A stretch of DNA of 64,000 bases from Methylobacterium sp. Leaf117 (GCF_001422985.1 NZ_LMNL01000036.1:131501-195500), one strand, 5' to 3'. Shown: positions 25,270 through 34,064, counted from the first letter of the stretch. A program made the numbers and translations. The notes: generated by a model from the sequence alone, not told the origin.

Positions 25270-26202
25270 ATGTCTGAGACCATGATGTCCGTGACGATCG
25301 ACCCTTCCGAGACCCGGCGCCCCGCGAGTCCGGCGCCACGCCCATCCCACGTGAACCTCCGCATCGTGCTTCTGTCGAGCCTCGGTGTCCTCGGTCTGGC
25401 GGGTTTCGGGGTGCTGGCCTTCACCACCCTCGGCGATCTCGCCGGCCCTCAATTCACCCGCCCGTCGCTGGCGAAGATCTCCGCCGCTTCGCCGGTGACC
25501 AAGCACTCCGCGTCCGAATGGCCGGACCTGCGCGACGGCGTTCCGGCACTGGCCCCGTCTGAGCCAAAAGCCGCAGCACCGGCCCCGACCCTCGCCGTCG
25601 CGGCGCCCGCGAAGGTCGAGCGTCTTCCGGCCGCAGCGACGCCTCCCATGGTTCAGGCCGCCGTCAAGCCGCCGGAGCCGCCGTCCTTGCCGGCCTCGGC
25701 GCCCGTGGTTCAGGCCGTCGAGGTCAAGATCCCCGAGAAGCGGCTGGAAGTCGCCGCCACACAGAAGCCGGTCCGTCTACCGCCGATCGAGAACGCTGCG
25801 GTGCTGCCGCCGGCTCGTCCGGCCTCGCTGATTCCAGCGACGCGCACGGCCGCGGTCATCGCGCCGCTTTCCACCGAGACGACCCGGTCACGGGCGACGA
25901 ACGGCATCTTCACCGCGCTTCCGCCCGAGCGTGAGACGACGCGGCGCAAGCCCGTCGCCGCCGCGGCCGCACCGCATGCCAAGCCCGCCGCTGCCAAGCC
26001 CGCCGTTGCCAAGCCCGCCGATGCTAAGATGGCGTCGGCCGCCGCGCCCGAGGCGATGCCTGCCAGTGCAGCCGCCGAGGAGTCGGAGCAGACGGAACTC
26101 TTCGGCCTGAAGGTGCCGTCCCTGGCCCCGGCCGGACGAAAAATCGCCGAAGGCGTCGAAGCGCTCGGGAACGCCGTGAAGAGCCTGCCCGATCACTTCT
26201 GA
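25270..26202 (+). CDS. Hypothetical single-pass membrane protein, Ala/Pro/Lys-rich
   Basis: 310 residues. One membrane segment (IVLLSSLGVLGLAGFGVLAF, about 32-51) is followed by a long low-complexity Ala/Pro/Val stretch with AKPAAAKPAVAKPADAK repeats (around 235-255), and a short C-terminal domain (FGLKVPSLAPAGRKIAEGVEALGNAVKSL) that may fold. Likely periplasmic or envelope-associated. No enzyme motif. A separate small conserved end suggests a protein-interaction tail. Upstream 225 bp hold no other gene. Confidence 0.6.
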   Translation: MSETMMSVTIDPSETRRPASPAPRPSHVNLRIVLLSSLGVLGLAGFGVLAFTTLGDLAGPQFTRPSLAKISAASPVTKHSASEWPDLRDGVPALAPSEPKAAAPAPTLAVAAPAKVERLPAAATPPMVQAAVKPPEPPSLPASAPVVQAVEVKIPEKRLEVAATQKPVRLPPIENAAVLPPARPASLIPATRTAAVIAPLSTETTRSRATNGIFTALPPERETTRRKPVAAAAAPHAKPAAAKPAVAKPADAKMASAAAPEAMPASAAAEESEQTELFGLKVPSLAPAGRKIAEGVEALGNAVKSLPDHF

Positions 26203-26353
26203 GGGCGATCGCCCGGATCTTGCTCCCATCGGTCGCTTCACCCGGTCCGGGTCAGGACCAACGATCCGATCGAGTCTACCGCCAAGCACCCACAGGGCGC
26301 CCATTTCGTATCGTATGAAGCTTTCCGGCAGGGACGCCTGATCGTCGCCGAAC

Positions 26354-26374
26354 GAGGCGCCTAATGGGCGCCTC
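26354..26374. terminator. Hairpin between convergent genes
   Basis: GAGGCGCC (26354-26361) and GGCGCCTC (26367-26374) form a perfect 8-bp stem with loop TAATG, nine bases from the stop of the DEAD-box gene (26383) and 150 bp after the hypothetical plus-strand gene. There is no T run; candidate two-way terminator. Confidence 0.5.
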
Positions 26375-26382
26375 CTGCCGGT

Positions 26383-28104
26383 TCAGCGAGGCGCGCGGCT
26401 GGTCCGCGGCTTCTTGGCGATCTCGCGCTCGTGGCGGGCGCCGCGCGGGCTCTTGAAGGCCTTCGTCGCCTTCTCCTCGCGATCGGGCTCGCCGCCTTCG
26501 AGCAGCGGCTCCACCTGAATCTCGGGCGAACCGTTCTTGGCGAAGGTCTGTGCGAAGCGCGAGGCGGCACCGCCCCGGACCTCGAACTTGGTCTCACGGT
26601 CGAAAATCCGGATCGCTCCGATTTCCTGGCGGCCGATATTGCCGCGCCGTGTCAGCATCGGCAGGAGCCGGCGCGGATCGGCATTGTCGCGGCGGCCGAG
26701 ATTGAGCCGGAACCAGACCGATGGTCCCTCGGCATCGATTCGCGCCGTATCAGCGGGATCGTACACGGGCCGAGTCTTGCGCTCGGGGCCGGCGCCCGGA
26801 TCGGTGACATCCTCGGGGGCGGGCAGGCGCGAGCGATAGATCCGCGCCAGGGCGGCGGCGAGTTCCTGAGGCGTGCGCTGGCCCATCAGGGTCTCGGCCA
26901 TCGCCAGATCTTCCTCGGCCGGAGCCTCGGTGAAGATCGGATCCTGCCACATGCGTTCGCCGTCGAGGCGGCGGATCTCGTCGGCGGTGGGCGGACCGGC
27001 CCACTCGAACGAGACCTTGGCGATCATCAGCATCTGCTCGGCCCGGCGCCGCTTCGAGGCCGGGATCAGCAGCAGGCTGGTGCCCTTGCGGCCGGCACGC
27101 CCGGTGCGACCCGAGCGGTGCTGCAGCACCTCCGCATCATGCGGCAGGTCGGCATGGATCACCAAGCTGACGGTGGGGAGATCGATGCCGCGCGCGGCGA
27201 CGTCTGTCGCTACACACACCTTGGCCCGGCCGTCGCGCAGGGCCTGAAGGGCGGCGTTGCGCTCGCCCTGGCCGAGTTCGCCCGAGAGCGCCACGGCCGA
27301 AAAGCCGCGTTCGGTGAGCACCGCCTGGAGATGGCGCACCGCGTTGCGCGTGTTGCAGAAGATGATCGCGGTCGGCGCATCCATGAAGCGCAGGGTGTTG
27401 ACCACCACATGCTCCAGCTCGCGTGGCACGACGCGGATGGCCCTGTAAGTGATGTCCGAGTGACCGCGCTCCTGACCCTTTACGGCGATGCGCAGGGCGT
27501 CGTTCTGGTAGCGCTCGGCGAGCGTCGCGATGGCCTTCGGCAGGGTCGCGGAGAACAGCAGCGTGCGCCGCTCCTTCGGGGTCACCGACAGGATAAATTC
27601 GAGGTCGTCGCGAAAGCCGAGGTCGAGCATCTCGTCGGCCTCGTCGAGGACCACGGCGCGCAGATCCTGGGTCGCGAGGTTGCGCCGCTCCAGGTGGTCG
27701 CGCAGGCGCCCCGGGGTGCCGACGACGATGTGGGCGCCGTCGTTGAGCTGGCGGCTCTCGCGACGCGGGTCCATGCCGCCGACGCAGGAGATGACGCGGG
27801 CGCCGGTCTCCGCATAGAGCCAGCTGAGTTCGCGCTCGACCTGAATGGCGAGCTCGCGGGTCGGCGCGATGACCAGGGCAAGGGGAGCACCGGCCGGGCC
27901 GAAGCGCTCGGCTCCGTCAAGCAGGGTCTCGGCGAAAGCGAGGCCGTATGCCACGGTCTTGCCGGAGCCGGTCTGGGCCGAGACGAGAAGGTCTCGTCCC
28001 TGGGCTGCCGCCTCGATGACGGCGCTCTGCACGGGCGTCGGGTCTTCGTAGTCGCGCGCGGTCAGCGCTCGGGCGAGCGGGGCCGGCAGGGTGGGGAAGG
28101 GCAC
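26383..28104 (-). CDS. DEAD-box RNA helicase with C-terminal DbpA-like RNA-binding domain
   Basis: 573 residues from GTG 28104; the open extension to 28266 has no family sequence. ATP-dependent RNA helicase, likely ribosome or RNA-decay related. Motifs: Q-motif region PTPVQSAVI, Walker A AQTGSGKT (43-50), PTRELA, GTPGRLRDH, DEAD in LDEADEML, SAT, and in domain 2 ATDVAARGID and HRSGRTGRAG. The last about 180 residues include a DbpA-type RNA-binding part (VWFRLNLGRRDNADPRRLLPMLTRRGNIGRQEIGAIRIF) and a basic tail. It converges with the unknown gene ending at 26202. Confidence 0.92.
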   Translation of the reverse strand: MPFPTLPAPLARALTARDYEDPTPVQSAVIEAAAQGRDLLVSAQTGSGKTVAYGLAFAETLLDGAERFGPAGAPLALVIAPTRELAIQVERELSWLYAETGARVISCVGGMDPRRESRQLNDGAHIVVGTPGRLRDHLERRNLATQDLRAVVLDEADEMLDLGFRDDLEFILSVTPKERRTLLFSATLPKAIATLAERYQNDALRIAVKGQERGHSDITYRAIRVVPRELEHVVVNTLRFMDAPTAIIFCNTRNAVRHLQAVLTERGFSAVALSGELGQGERNAALQALRDGRAKVCVATDVAARGIDLPTVSLVIHADLPHDAEVLQHRSGRTGRAGRKGTSLLLIPASKRRRAEQMLMIAKVSFEWAGPPTADEIRRLDGERMWQDPIFTEAPAEEDLAMAETLMGQRTPQELAAALARIYRSRLPAPEDVTDPGAGPERKTRPVYDPADTARIDAEGPSVWFRLNLGRRDNADPRRLLPMLTRRGNIGRQEIGAIRIFDRETKFEVRGGAASRFAQTFAKNGSPEIQVEPLLEGGEPDREEKATKAFKSPRGARHEREIAKKPRTSRAPR

Positions 28105-28524
28105 TGTGACGGAAGCCTTAGGGGGCAAGCAGGCGAAACACGCGCCGGGGAGGGCTCGCGACAGGGCGCGATCATCTCCAAGCCGACGGGATTCCGACCT
28201 CGAACGGTTACGGATGGTTCGCCTTGTAGCGGGAACTGGGTCGCAGCGCCATGACCGTGCGTGCATGCCCGATGCTGGCTCCGCGCGCGTCGGCGCCCAA
28301 GCAGTCGCGCGCCTCGGTGCTCAAGGATTTGCCCGGCGGTCATCGATCGCGATCACCCGAGGGTAAATGGCCCGAGGGTATCTTGTGCGGAGCGGATCGA
28401 TCGGGCACGTGAGAGCCGGTACGGACGATGGGTCGAGGGCCAGCGTTCCGCGCCCTGTCCTTGGCGTCGACATCGTTCTGGTGGACGTCTTTCCCGTCGA
28501 TCTTCGCTTCATCGGCTGGCCGTG
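28105..28524. other. Divergent intergenic region, no gene recognised
   Basis: 420 bp between the DEAD-box helicase start and the LhgO-like start. Open frames run through it from both neighbours, but the codons give Arg/Ser/Pro-rich junk. I see a 10-bp direct repeat CCCGAGGGTA at 28356-28365 and 28371-28380 next to a small palindromic patch (ATCGATCGCGAT), possibly an operator. No tRNA-like structure. Confidence 0.45.
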
Positions 28525-29631
28525 ATGGAAATCCTTGTCGTCGGTGCCGGTATCGTAGGACTGGCCGTGGCCCGGGCTCTGGCGATCCGCGGCCATGCCG
28601 TGGTCGTGGCCGAGTCCGAGGCGTCGATCGGCACTGGCATCTCGGCCCGGAATTCCGAGGTGATCCACGGTGGGATGTACTATCCTCCCGGCTCGCTGCG
28701 GGCGCGGCATTGCGTGGCCGGGGCGGCGATGCTCATGGCCTTCTGCGAGAGCCACGGCGTGCCCTATCGGCGTTCCGGCAAGCTCATCGTCGCCACCGAC
28801 GAGTCGGAGCGAGCGGCCATCGCCACGATCCGCGACCGCGGTGATGCCAACGGCGTTCCCGGTCTGGCACTGATCGACGGCGCCGAAGCCCGCGTCCTCG
28901 AACCGAATCTCGCCTGCGTCGCCGCCCTGCACGCGCCGGGCACCGGCATCGTCGACAGCCATGCCATGATGCTGGCCCTGCAGGGTGACCTGGAGGATGC
29001 CGGCGGGGCCGTCGCCTTCAACAGCCCTGTGACTCGAATTCTGCGGATTCCCGAAGGCTGGCGTGTGACCGTCGCCGGTGAGGATCTGGTGTTCGACGCG
29101 GTGATCAACGCGGCCGGACTTGGCGCCCAGGCACTTGCCCATCGGGTCGAGGGCTATCCCAAGGTACAGATCCCCCGTCAGGTTCTGGCGAAGGGCAGCT
29201 ATTTCGGCTGCACCGGGCGACCGGCCTTCTCGCGCCTGATCTACCCGGCGCCCGTCGAGGGCGGCCTCGGCATCCACCTGACGCTCGATCTGGCCGGGCG
29301 CATGCGCTTCGGCCCCGACGTGGAATGGGTCGACCGCCTCGATTATGGGGTCGATCCCGCCCGCGCCCAGGCGTTCGCGCAGGCGATCCGACGCTACTGG
29401 CCGGGCCTTCCCGATGGGGTACTGACGCCGGATTACGCGGGCATCCGCCCGAAACTGACCGGACCCGGTGAGCCGGCCGCCGATTTCCGTATCGACGGCC
29501 CGGCCGAGCACGGATTTTCCGGCTTAGTCCATCTCTTCGGCATCGAGAGTCCGGGCCTGACCTCAAGCCTCTCCCTCGCGGAGGACGTGGCCGACCGTCT
29601 CGTCGGGGCCGAAAGCCGCCATCCCGTCTAA
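28525..29631 (+). CDS. FAD-dependent oxidoreductase, L-2-hydroxyglutarate oxidase-like
   Basis: 368 residues from ATG 28525. N-terminal FAD-binding ILVVGAGIVGLAVARAL, then ISARNSEVIHGGMYYPPGSLRARHCVAG, a stretch typical of LhgO/L2HGDH proteins, and a C-terminal PDYAGIRPKL with a final GIESPGLTSSLSLAEDVA. LhgO-type enzymes oxidise L-2-hydroxyglutarate to 2-oxoglutarate and pass electrons to quinone. Other DAO-family substrates cannot be excluded. Stands alone, converging on a GFA gene only 10 bp away. Confidence 0.83.
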   Translation: MEILVVGAGIVGLAVARALAIRGHAVVVAESEASIGTGISARNSEVIHGGMYYPPGSLRARHCVAGAAMLMAFCESHGVPYRRSGKLIVATDESERAAIATIRDRGDANGVPGLALIDGAEARVLEPNLACVAALHAPGTGIVDSHAMMLALQGDLEDAGGAVAFNSPVTRILRIPEGWRVTVAGEDLVFDAVINAAGLGAQALAHRVEGYPKVQIPRQVLAKGSYFGCTGRPAFSRLIYPAPVEGGLGIHLTLDLAGRMRFGPDVEWVDRLDYGVDPARAQAFAQAIRRYWPGLPDGVLTPDYAGIRPKLTGPGEPAADFRIDGPAEHGFSGLVHLFGIESPGLTSSLSLAEDVADRLVGAESRHPV

Positions 29632-29641
29632 GGACTGGTGG

Positions 29642-30067
29642 CTAAGCCTCCGGGACGAAACGGAGCGTTCCGGCGCGGCGAGTCGTTCCGCCGGTGTCGC
29701 TCGGATGGTTCACGCCGTCGAAGACTGGCATTTCGGGAAAGTCGAATGGGCTGACTCCGTCGAGGCAGGCCACGTTGACGCCGTACTGGTGCGGGTTCGA
29801 TCGGCGTTGATGATGCGTATAGATCCCGCAGCGTGAGCAGAAGAAGTGCTGCGCCGCGCCGGTGTTGAACCGATAGCGCGTCAGCAGGTCCGCCCCTTGC
29901 AGGATCTCGACGCCGCCGCCCTCAGCCGAGACCACAGCGGCCCCGCGCATCCGACAATACGAGCAGGTGCAGCGCCGGATTGTGCCAAAGCCGTCGCTCA
30001 GCGTCGCCGCGAAGCGAACGCCTCCGCAATGACATTGCCCGAAAAATCGATCCGACCCATCCGTCAT
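29642..30067 (-). CDS. GFA family (glutathione-dependent formaldehyde-activating enzyme-like) protein
   Basis: 141 residues with the GFA/CENP-V zinc pattern: CHCGGVRF (about 12-19), CTCSYCRMRGA (about 33-43) and CSRCGIYTHHQ (about 77-87). Members bind zinc; the founding one catalyses S-hydroxymethylglutathione formation, but most paralogues, including this one, have unproven activity. The GVNVACLDGV segment is typical. Likely cytoplasmic and monocistronic. Confidence 0.87.
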   Translation of the reverse strand: MTDGSDRFFGQCHCGGVRFAATLSDGFGTIRRCTCSYCRMRGAAVVSAEGGGVEILQGADLLTRYRFNTGAAQHFFCSRCGIYTHHQRRSNPHQYGVNVACLDGVSPFDFPEMPVFDGVNHPSDTGGTTRRAGTLRFVPEA

Positions 30068-30138
30068 GTTGATTCGATCCTCGACCGCCGGACGCGACCT
30101 ACAACCGGTCTCGGCTGCCGGACAAGACCATCACGACT

Positions 30139-30861
30139 TCAGCTACCGAAGCGCTCGGTCCGGATCAGGCGCGGGTCCACTCCCGCATCGACGAGCAGGT
30201 CCGCCGTTCTCCCCACGAAGGCATTGCCGCCGCAGATGTAGATGTGACCGGGCTGTCCCAGCCGATGGAGCGCTTCGCCGATCATGTCAGCATCGACGCG
30301 CCGGCCGCCGGCGCGAGTCAGAGTCAGCATCAGCGCGAAATGCGGTTCGTCCCGGGCGCGTACGGCCAACTCCTCGGCGGCGATCGCCTCCCCCGCGTCG
30401 CGCACCGAGTAAAGCAAAAGGGACGGGACCTCGGGAGCCGCCGCCGCACGGTGGCGCAGCATTGCCAGCAGCGGCACCACGCCGGAACCGCCGCCGACCA
30501 GAAGGAGCGGTCCGCCATCCTCCGGCCGCCAGACGAAGGCGCCGCCGATCGGCCCGCGCAGCTCAATCGTGTCGCCGACCTCCGCCACCGTCTCGAAGAA
30601 ACCCGAGACCTCGCCCTCGGGCAGCCCCTCGATCATCAACTCGATGGTGCCGTCCTGGCTCGGCGCCGAGGCGATCGAGTAGCTGCGCTGGGCTTGATAG
30701 CCATCCGGAGCGGTCAGGCGTACGTCCACATGCTGCCCGGCCAGCACCGGCCGATCAAAGGCGACCTGGAAGCGATAGCTCTTCACGCGCCCGGTGACGG
30801 GCCGGATGGCCGTGAGGGTCGCGGACTGCCAGGGGAGGGGGCGCGCGGTCGGCTCAATCAC
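30139..30861 (-). CDS. Ferredoxin/flavin reductase-type FAD-NAD(P)H oxidoreductase
   Basis: 240 residues from GTG 30861, which overlaps the upstream molybdoenzyme stop (GTGATTGA); ATG 30894 is an alternative. FNR-like fold: FAD-binding RSYSIASAP (about 58-66), NAD-binding LLLVGGGSGVVPLLAMLRHR, and C-terminal HIYICGGNAFV. No 2Fe-2S domain is visible, so it is a two-domain reductase. Coupling to the MsrP-like gene suggests it supplies electrons to that enzyme. Confidence 0.83.
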   Translation of the reverse strand: MIEPTARPLPWQSATLTAIRPVTGRVKSYRFQVAFDRPVLAGQHVDVRLTAPDGYQAQRSYSIASAPSQDGTIELMIEGLPEGEVSGFFETVAEVGDTIELRGPIGGAFVWRPEDGGPLLLVGGGSGVVPLLAMLRHRAAAAPEVPSLLLYSVRDAGEAIAAEELAVRARDEPHFALMLTLTRAGGRRVDADMIGEALHRLGQPGHIYICGGNAFVGRTADLLVDAGVDPRLIRTERFGS

Positions 30862-31459
30862 CGGTAAAGCGCTGCTCGCGCCAAGGATCGCCATACATGT
30901 GATAGCCGCGCAACTCCCAGAAGCCGCCCTCGTCGCGCTGGGTGAAGCGCAGGCCCTTCACCCACTTGGCGCTCTTCCAGAAATACAGGTGCGGAACCAG
31001 CAGACGCGCCGGGCCGCCGTGGTCAGCTGGGATTGGCGCCCCGTCGTAATGGGTCGCGACCATACCTTTGCCTCCGACGAGGTCCCCCACCGGAACGTTG
31101 GTGGTGTAGTCGTCGTAGCCCTCGGCCAGCAGGAAGGCTGTCGGCGCGGCGATGCCCGCATCGGCCAGAATGTCGTCGAAGCTGACGCCTTCCCAGGCCG
31201 TGTCGAACTTCGACCACTTCGTTACGCAGTGGATGTCGCCGCTCCAGCGTGTGCGCGGAAGGGCGGTGAACGCCTCCCAGGTCCAGGATTTCAGAGGGCG
31301 CGAACCCTCGCGCAAGGTGAAGGACCACGTGTCGAGATCGAGACGGGGATTCGGTCCGATCTGCAGGACCGGAAAATCCTCCGTGAGGTACTGCCCCGGG
31401 GGCAGGCGCTCCCGAGTTGCCTCCGGGGGCTTTCGCCCGGTGAAGCCGCGTGTGCTCAT
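30854..31459 (-). CDS. Cytoplasmic sulfite oxidase-like molybdopterin oxidoreductase
   Basis: 201 residues. Sulfite-oxidase/MsrP (COG2041) family core with the Mo-ligand cysteine C78 in DIHCVTKWSKFDTAWEGV, then LLAEGYDDYTTNVP and a C-terminal RGYHMYGDPWREQR. Unlike MsrP/YedY it has no Tat signal: it starts MSTRGFTGRKPPEATRERLP and is probably cytoplasmic. That fits its partner, a soluble reductase, instead of the MsrQ membrane heme protein. Substrate unknown. Confidence 0.85.
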   Translation of the reverse strand: MSTRGFTGRKPPEATRERLPPGQYLTEDFPVLQIGPNPRLDLDTWSFTLREGSRPLKSWTWEAFTALPRTRWSGDIHCVTKWSKFDTAWEGVSFDDILADAGIAAPTAFLLAEGYDDYTTNVPVGDLVGGKGMVATHYDGAPIPADHGGPARLLVPHLYFWKSAKWVKGLRFTQRDEGGFWELRGYHMYGDPWREQRFTGD

Positions 31460-31535
31460 CCTGCCCTCGCCTCCATCGTTCCGCCGGCTTGGGTACCAAC
31501 CCGGCGCTCAACCCTGGCGGACGGATACCATCGGC

Positions 31536-31700
31536 TCAGCGATCACGCAGCACCAGCCACAGGGCATGGATGGTGCCGGGCAGGACGCCCATCAGCGTGA
31601 GCAGAATGTTGAGCAGAAACTGCAGGCCGATGCCGGTGGTCATGAGGACCGCGATGGGCGGCAGGAAGATTGCGAGAATGATGCGGACGAGGTTCGACAC
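31536..31700 (-). CDS. YqaE/Pmp3 family small membrane protein
   Basis: 54 residues from GTG 31700; SD-like CGGAG stands 5-6 bases upstream. Sequence reads MSNLVRIILAIFLPPIAVLM ... LLNILLTLMGVLPGTIHALW, the two-helix pattern of the YqaE/Pmp3 family (UPF0057), small membrane proteins linked in several organisms to stress and ion homeostasis. This gene is shorter than usual ORF cut-offs. It lies 76 bp downstream of the MsrP-like gene start, on the same strand. Confidence 0.88.
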   Translation of the reverse strand: MSNLVRIILAIFLPPIAVLMTTGIGLQFLLNILLTLMGVLPGTIHALWLVLRDR

Positions 31701-31881
31701 GGTCGCTCCGAGAACAATGCGGTCGCAGGATCGCGGCCGCGACGGCCCAACCGGAACACGATCGCGGCGGACAGGTTCCCGCTGCGTTGGGACAAGGGCT
31801 GGTTTTCCGCCGCGCCGAATACGGATTGCTGCGGTGAATCATCTCCGTTGCTGATGTTCGGCCGGCTCTTCGCTATGCCGT

Positions 31882-32667
31882 GTGGAAACGCGGGCGATCC
31901 GCGTGCCGATCGCTTGGCTCGAGATCCCCGTGCTGGTCGAACTGTTTCATCTGCTCGTGACACCCGTTCCCCTGCGCCTTCGGCGGCTGGGATACCTGCG
32001 GGAGAGCGTGCTGCTGCTGTCGCGCGGCCGGCGCTGCCACGCTGCCTGGGCGTCCCATCTTGCGGCGTCCCGGGCCGCGATCCTGGACGCCTGCGCGGGC
32101 CTAGATCAGACCCGCATCGCTGTCGTTCTCGGGTCGGGGCTGCTCCAGGACGTGCCGATCGCGGATCTGGCCCGCCGCTTTCGTGAGGTCCACCTTGTCG
32201 ATGCGGTGCATCTGTGGCCGGCGCGCCGCTTGGTCCGACCTTATCCCAACGTCCGGTTGATCACTGCCGACCTGAACGCCGAGCCGGGCCGGGTCGATCC
32301 GCTGCCGGCGCTCTGCGGTGGCGCCGAGGTCGACTTCGTGGTGTCCGCCAACCTCCTGTCGCAACTGCCGATCCTGCCGCTCGACCGGCCCGGCCTGTTG
32401 CCGCCCGATCTCGGCGGTCGCATTGTCCGGGCGCATCTCGAAGGCCTCGGGCGGTTGCGGGCACGCGTCTGCCTCCTCACTGACATCGAGCAGTTCGAGG
32501 AGGACCGGACCGGACGGATTACCGACCGGATCGATCTTCTGCACGGGGTGCGCCTCGATCCTCCCGACCGGGACTGGATCTGGGAGATCGCGCCCTTTGG
32601 CGAGGCCGCGCGCCATCACCGCCTGCGCCATCGGGTTCAGGCCTTCCTGAATTGGCGCACCGCCTGA
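31882..32667 (+). CDS. Hypothetical protein with Rossmann/methyltransferase-like core
   Basis: 261 residues from GTG 31882, or 254 from GTG 31903. The central part (about 75-150) reads TRIAVVLGSGLLQDVPIADLARRF, EVHLVDAVHLWPARRL and NVRLITADLNAE, which looks like the alternating strands of a SAM-binding Rossmann fold (GxG, acidic residue ending strand 2, D after strand 3). The methyltransferase idea is an inference; I do not recognise the family. The N-terminus is mildly hydrophobic (WLEIPVLVELFHLLVTPVPL). Confidence 0.6.
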   Translation: METRAIRVPIAWLEIPVLVELFHLLVTPVPLRLRRLGYLRESVLLLSRGRRCHAAWASHLAASRAAILDACAGLDQTRIAVVLGSGLLQDVPIADLARRFREVHLVDAVHLWPARRLVRPYPNVRLITADLNAEPGRVDPLPALCGGAEVDFVVSANLLSQLPILPLDRPGLLPPDLGGRIVRAHLEGLGRLRARVCLLTDIEQFEEDRTGRITDRIDLLHGVRLDPPDRDWIWEIAPFGEAARHHRLRHRVQAFLNWRTA

Positions 32668-32691
32668 CACGGCGTGCCAGCCCAAACGCAA

Positions 32692-32716
32692 GAAGCCGCC
32701 CGATCGGGGCGGCTTC
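32692..32716. terminator. Strong bidirectional hairpin terminator
   Basis: GAAGCCGCCC (32692-32701) pairs perfectly with GGGCGGCTTC (32707-32716) across the 5-nt loop GATCG, midway between convergent genes ending at 32667 and 32754. GC-rich 10-bp stem; the flanks are only modestly T-rich (TTTGTC a few bases after on the plus strand). Confidence 0.7.
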
Positions 32717-32753
32717 CTGTGAAGTTTGTCGAAGGTCGCGCGAACGCGCGGGT

Positions 32754-34064
32754 TTATTCGGTGACGGACGACGGATCGTCACCGCCGACGCCGCCCTCGG
32801 GGGCTTCAGAGCCCTCGAAGCGGGCGCGGCGGCGGCGGCGCGGCTTCGGGGTCGCGGGCGTCCCCTCGTCGGAACCGCCGGGGCCGGTACCAGTGTTCTG
32901 GGATTCTGCCGAGGCTGCCGGTTCGGCCGTCCGCTCGACGGCCAGAACGGGACGCGGCGGCGTCATCAGGAAGGCCGGCAGGGCGGCGACGTCCTCGGGA
33001 TTACCGACCGGTTCACGCTCCTCGCGACGCCGGCTGCGACGCGGTGCGGCATCGTTCGTCCGGCTCGCCCGAGGCGTCTCCTCGCGGCTCGAACTCGGCC
33101 GAGCCGCGTCCTGGCCACCGAACTCCGATCGGTTGGCGTCCTGACGCGGGGCCTCGTTCACCGGCTGATCGGTTCGCCCGTTTTCGTAGCGAGGCGTTTC
33201 GGACCGGACCGGGGCAGGGCGGTTGAGATCCTGGCGCGGCTGATCCTGCCGGCCCGCATCCTGGCGCCCGTAATCCTGACGCGGATTGTCTTGGCGCACA
33301 CCGTCCTGGCGGTTCTGATCCGGCCGGAAATCCTGTCGGTTGGAATCCTGTCGGTTGCCGTCCTGACGACCGAAATCGTCCCGTCGGTTGTCCTGCCGGT
33401 TGGAGTCCTGCCGATTGTTGTAGTCCGGCCGGTTGCCGTCGCGCGGGTTGTCGAAGCGCTGGGGGCGGTCGCCTCGATTGCTGAAGCGGTCGCGTCGGTT
33501 CTGCCGGTTGTTGTCCGAGCCGGAATCCGGCCGGTTGGAATCCTGTCGATTCGAGTCCTGGCGGTTCGCGTCTTGCCGGTTGGAATCCTGTCGATTGTAA
33601 TCCTGGCGGTAATTCTCAGCCCGCGTCTCCTGTCGCGCCTCCGGCCGGCCCTCGTAGGCCTGCGGCTGAGGCTGCTGACCCGGATCGCCGTATTCCTCGT
33701 TGTAGGAATTGGCACCGTAGCTGGACGCAGCGTAGCCCTGCGGGGCGGCCTGACCCTCGTCGTCTCCCTCGTCGCCGTCGTCGTCGAAGCCGCGAGCGTA
33801 ACCGCCCACCTGTTGACGGGTCTGTTCCTGAGCGCCCGAGATGATCCGGAAATAGTGTTCGCCGTGCTGGAAGTAGTTCTCCGCCGCCACCGGGTCGCCA
33901 CTGGCCTGCGCGTCGCGGGCCAACTGGGCGTACTTGTCTGCGATGTGCTGGGCAGTACCGCGAATCTTGACGTCGGGGCCGTTCGATTCGTAGGAACGCG
34001 TAAGCGGATTGGGACCTTTGGGGCGGTTGCGACCGCGCATCCGTCTATTCTGGTTTGGTCTCAT
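32754..34064 (-). CDS. DUF4167 domain-containing protein with RQD repeats
   Basis: 436 residues. The N-terminal about 80 residues (RRMRGRNRPKGPNPLTRSYESNGPDVKIRG ... HIADKYAQLARDAQASGDPVAAENYFQHGEHYFRI) are the DUF4167 domain found in Hyphomicrobiales downstream of prmC-prfA. The rest is disordered: an acidic stretch, then about 130 residues of NRQDS/GRQDA-type pentapeptides (DNA about 33225-33611) and a basic RRRR end. Basic/polar composition suggests nucleic-acid or ribosome association, unproven. Starts 367 bp after prmC. Confidence 0.85.
   Translation of the reverse strand: MRPNQNRRMRGRNRPKGPNPLTRSYESNGPDVKIRGTAQHIADKYAQLARDAQASGDPVAAENYFQHGEHYFRIISGAQEQTRQQVGGYARGFDDDGDEGDDEGQAAPQGYAASSYGANSYNEEYGDPGQQPQPQAYEGRPEARQETRAENYRQDYNRQDSNRQDANRQDSNRQDSNRPDSGSDNNRQNRRDRFSNRGDRPQRFDNPRDGNRPDYNNRQDSNRQDNRRDDFGRQDGNRQDSNRQDFRPDQNRQDGVRQDNPRQDYGRQDAGRQDQPRQDLNRPAPVRSETPRYENGRTDQPVNEAPRQDANRSEFGGQDAARPSSSREETPRASRTNDAAPRRSRRREEREPVGNPEDVAALPAFLMTPPRPVLAVERTAEPAASAESQNTGTGPGGSDEGTPATPKPRRRRRARFEGSEAPEGGVGGDDPSSVTE
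33225..33611. repeat. Degenerate 15-bp coding repeat array in the DUF4167 gene
   Basis: Many 15-bp units of the kind CGGTTGGAATCCTGT encode the RQDSN-type pentapeptide on the minus strand. Because the unit is a multiple of three, expansion keeps the frame in both directions, and it also creates a long spurious Val/Leu/Ile-rich antisense ORF. Confidence 0.75.

Noticed and set aside
28105..28524. Possible tRNA or small RNA in the 420-bp gap
   Set aside because: No cloverleaf-like arms, no TTCRANNC-type T-loop with matching acceptor stem, and no terminator.
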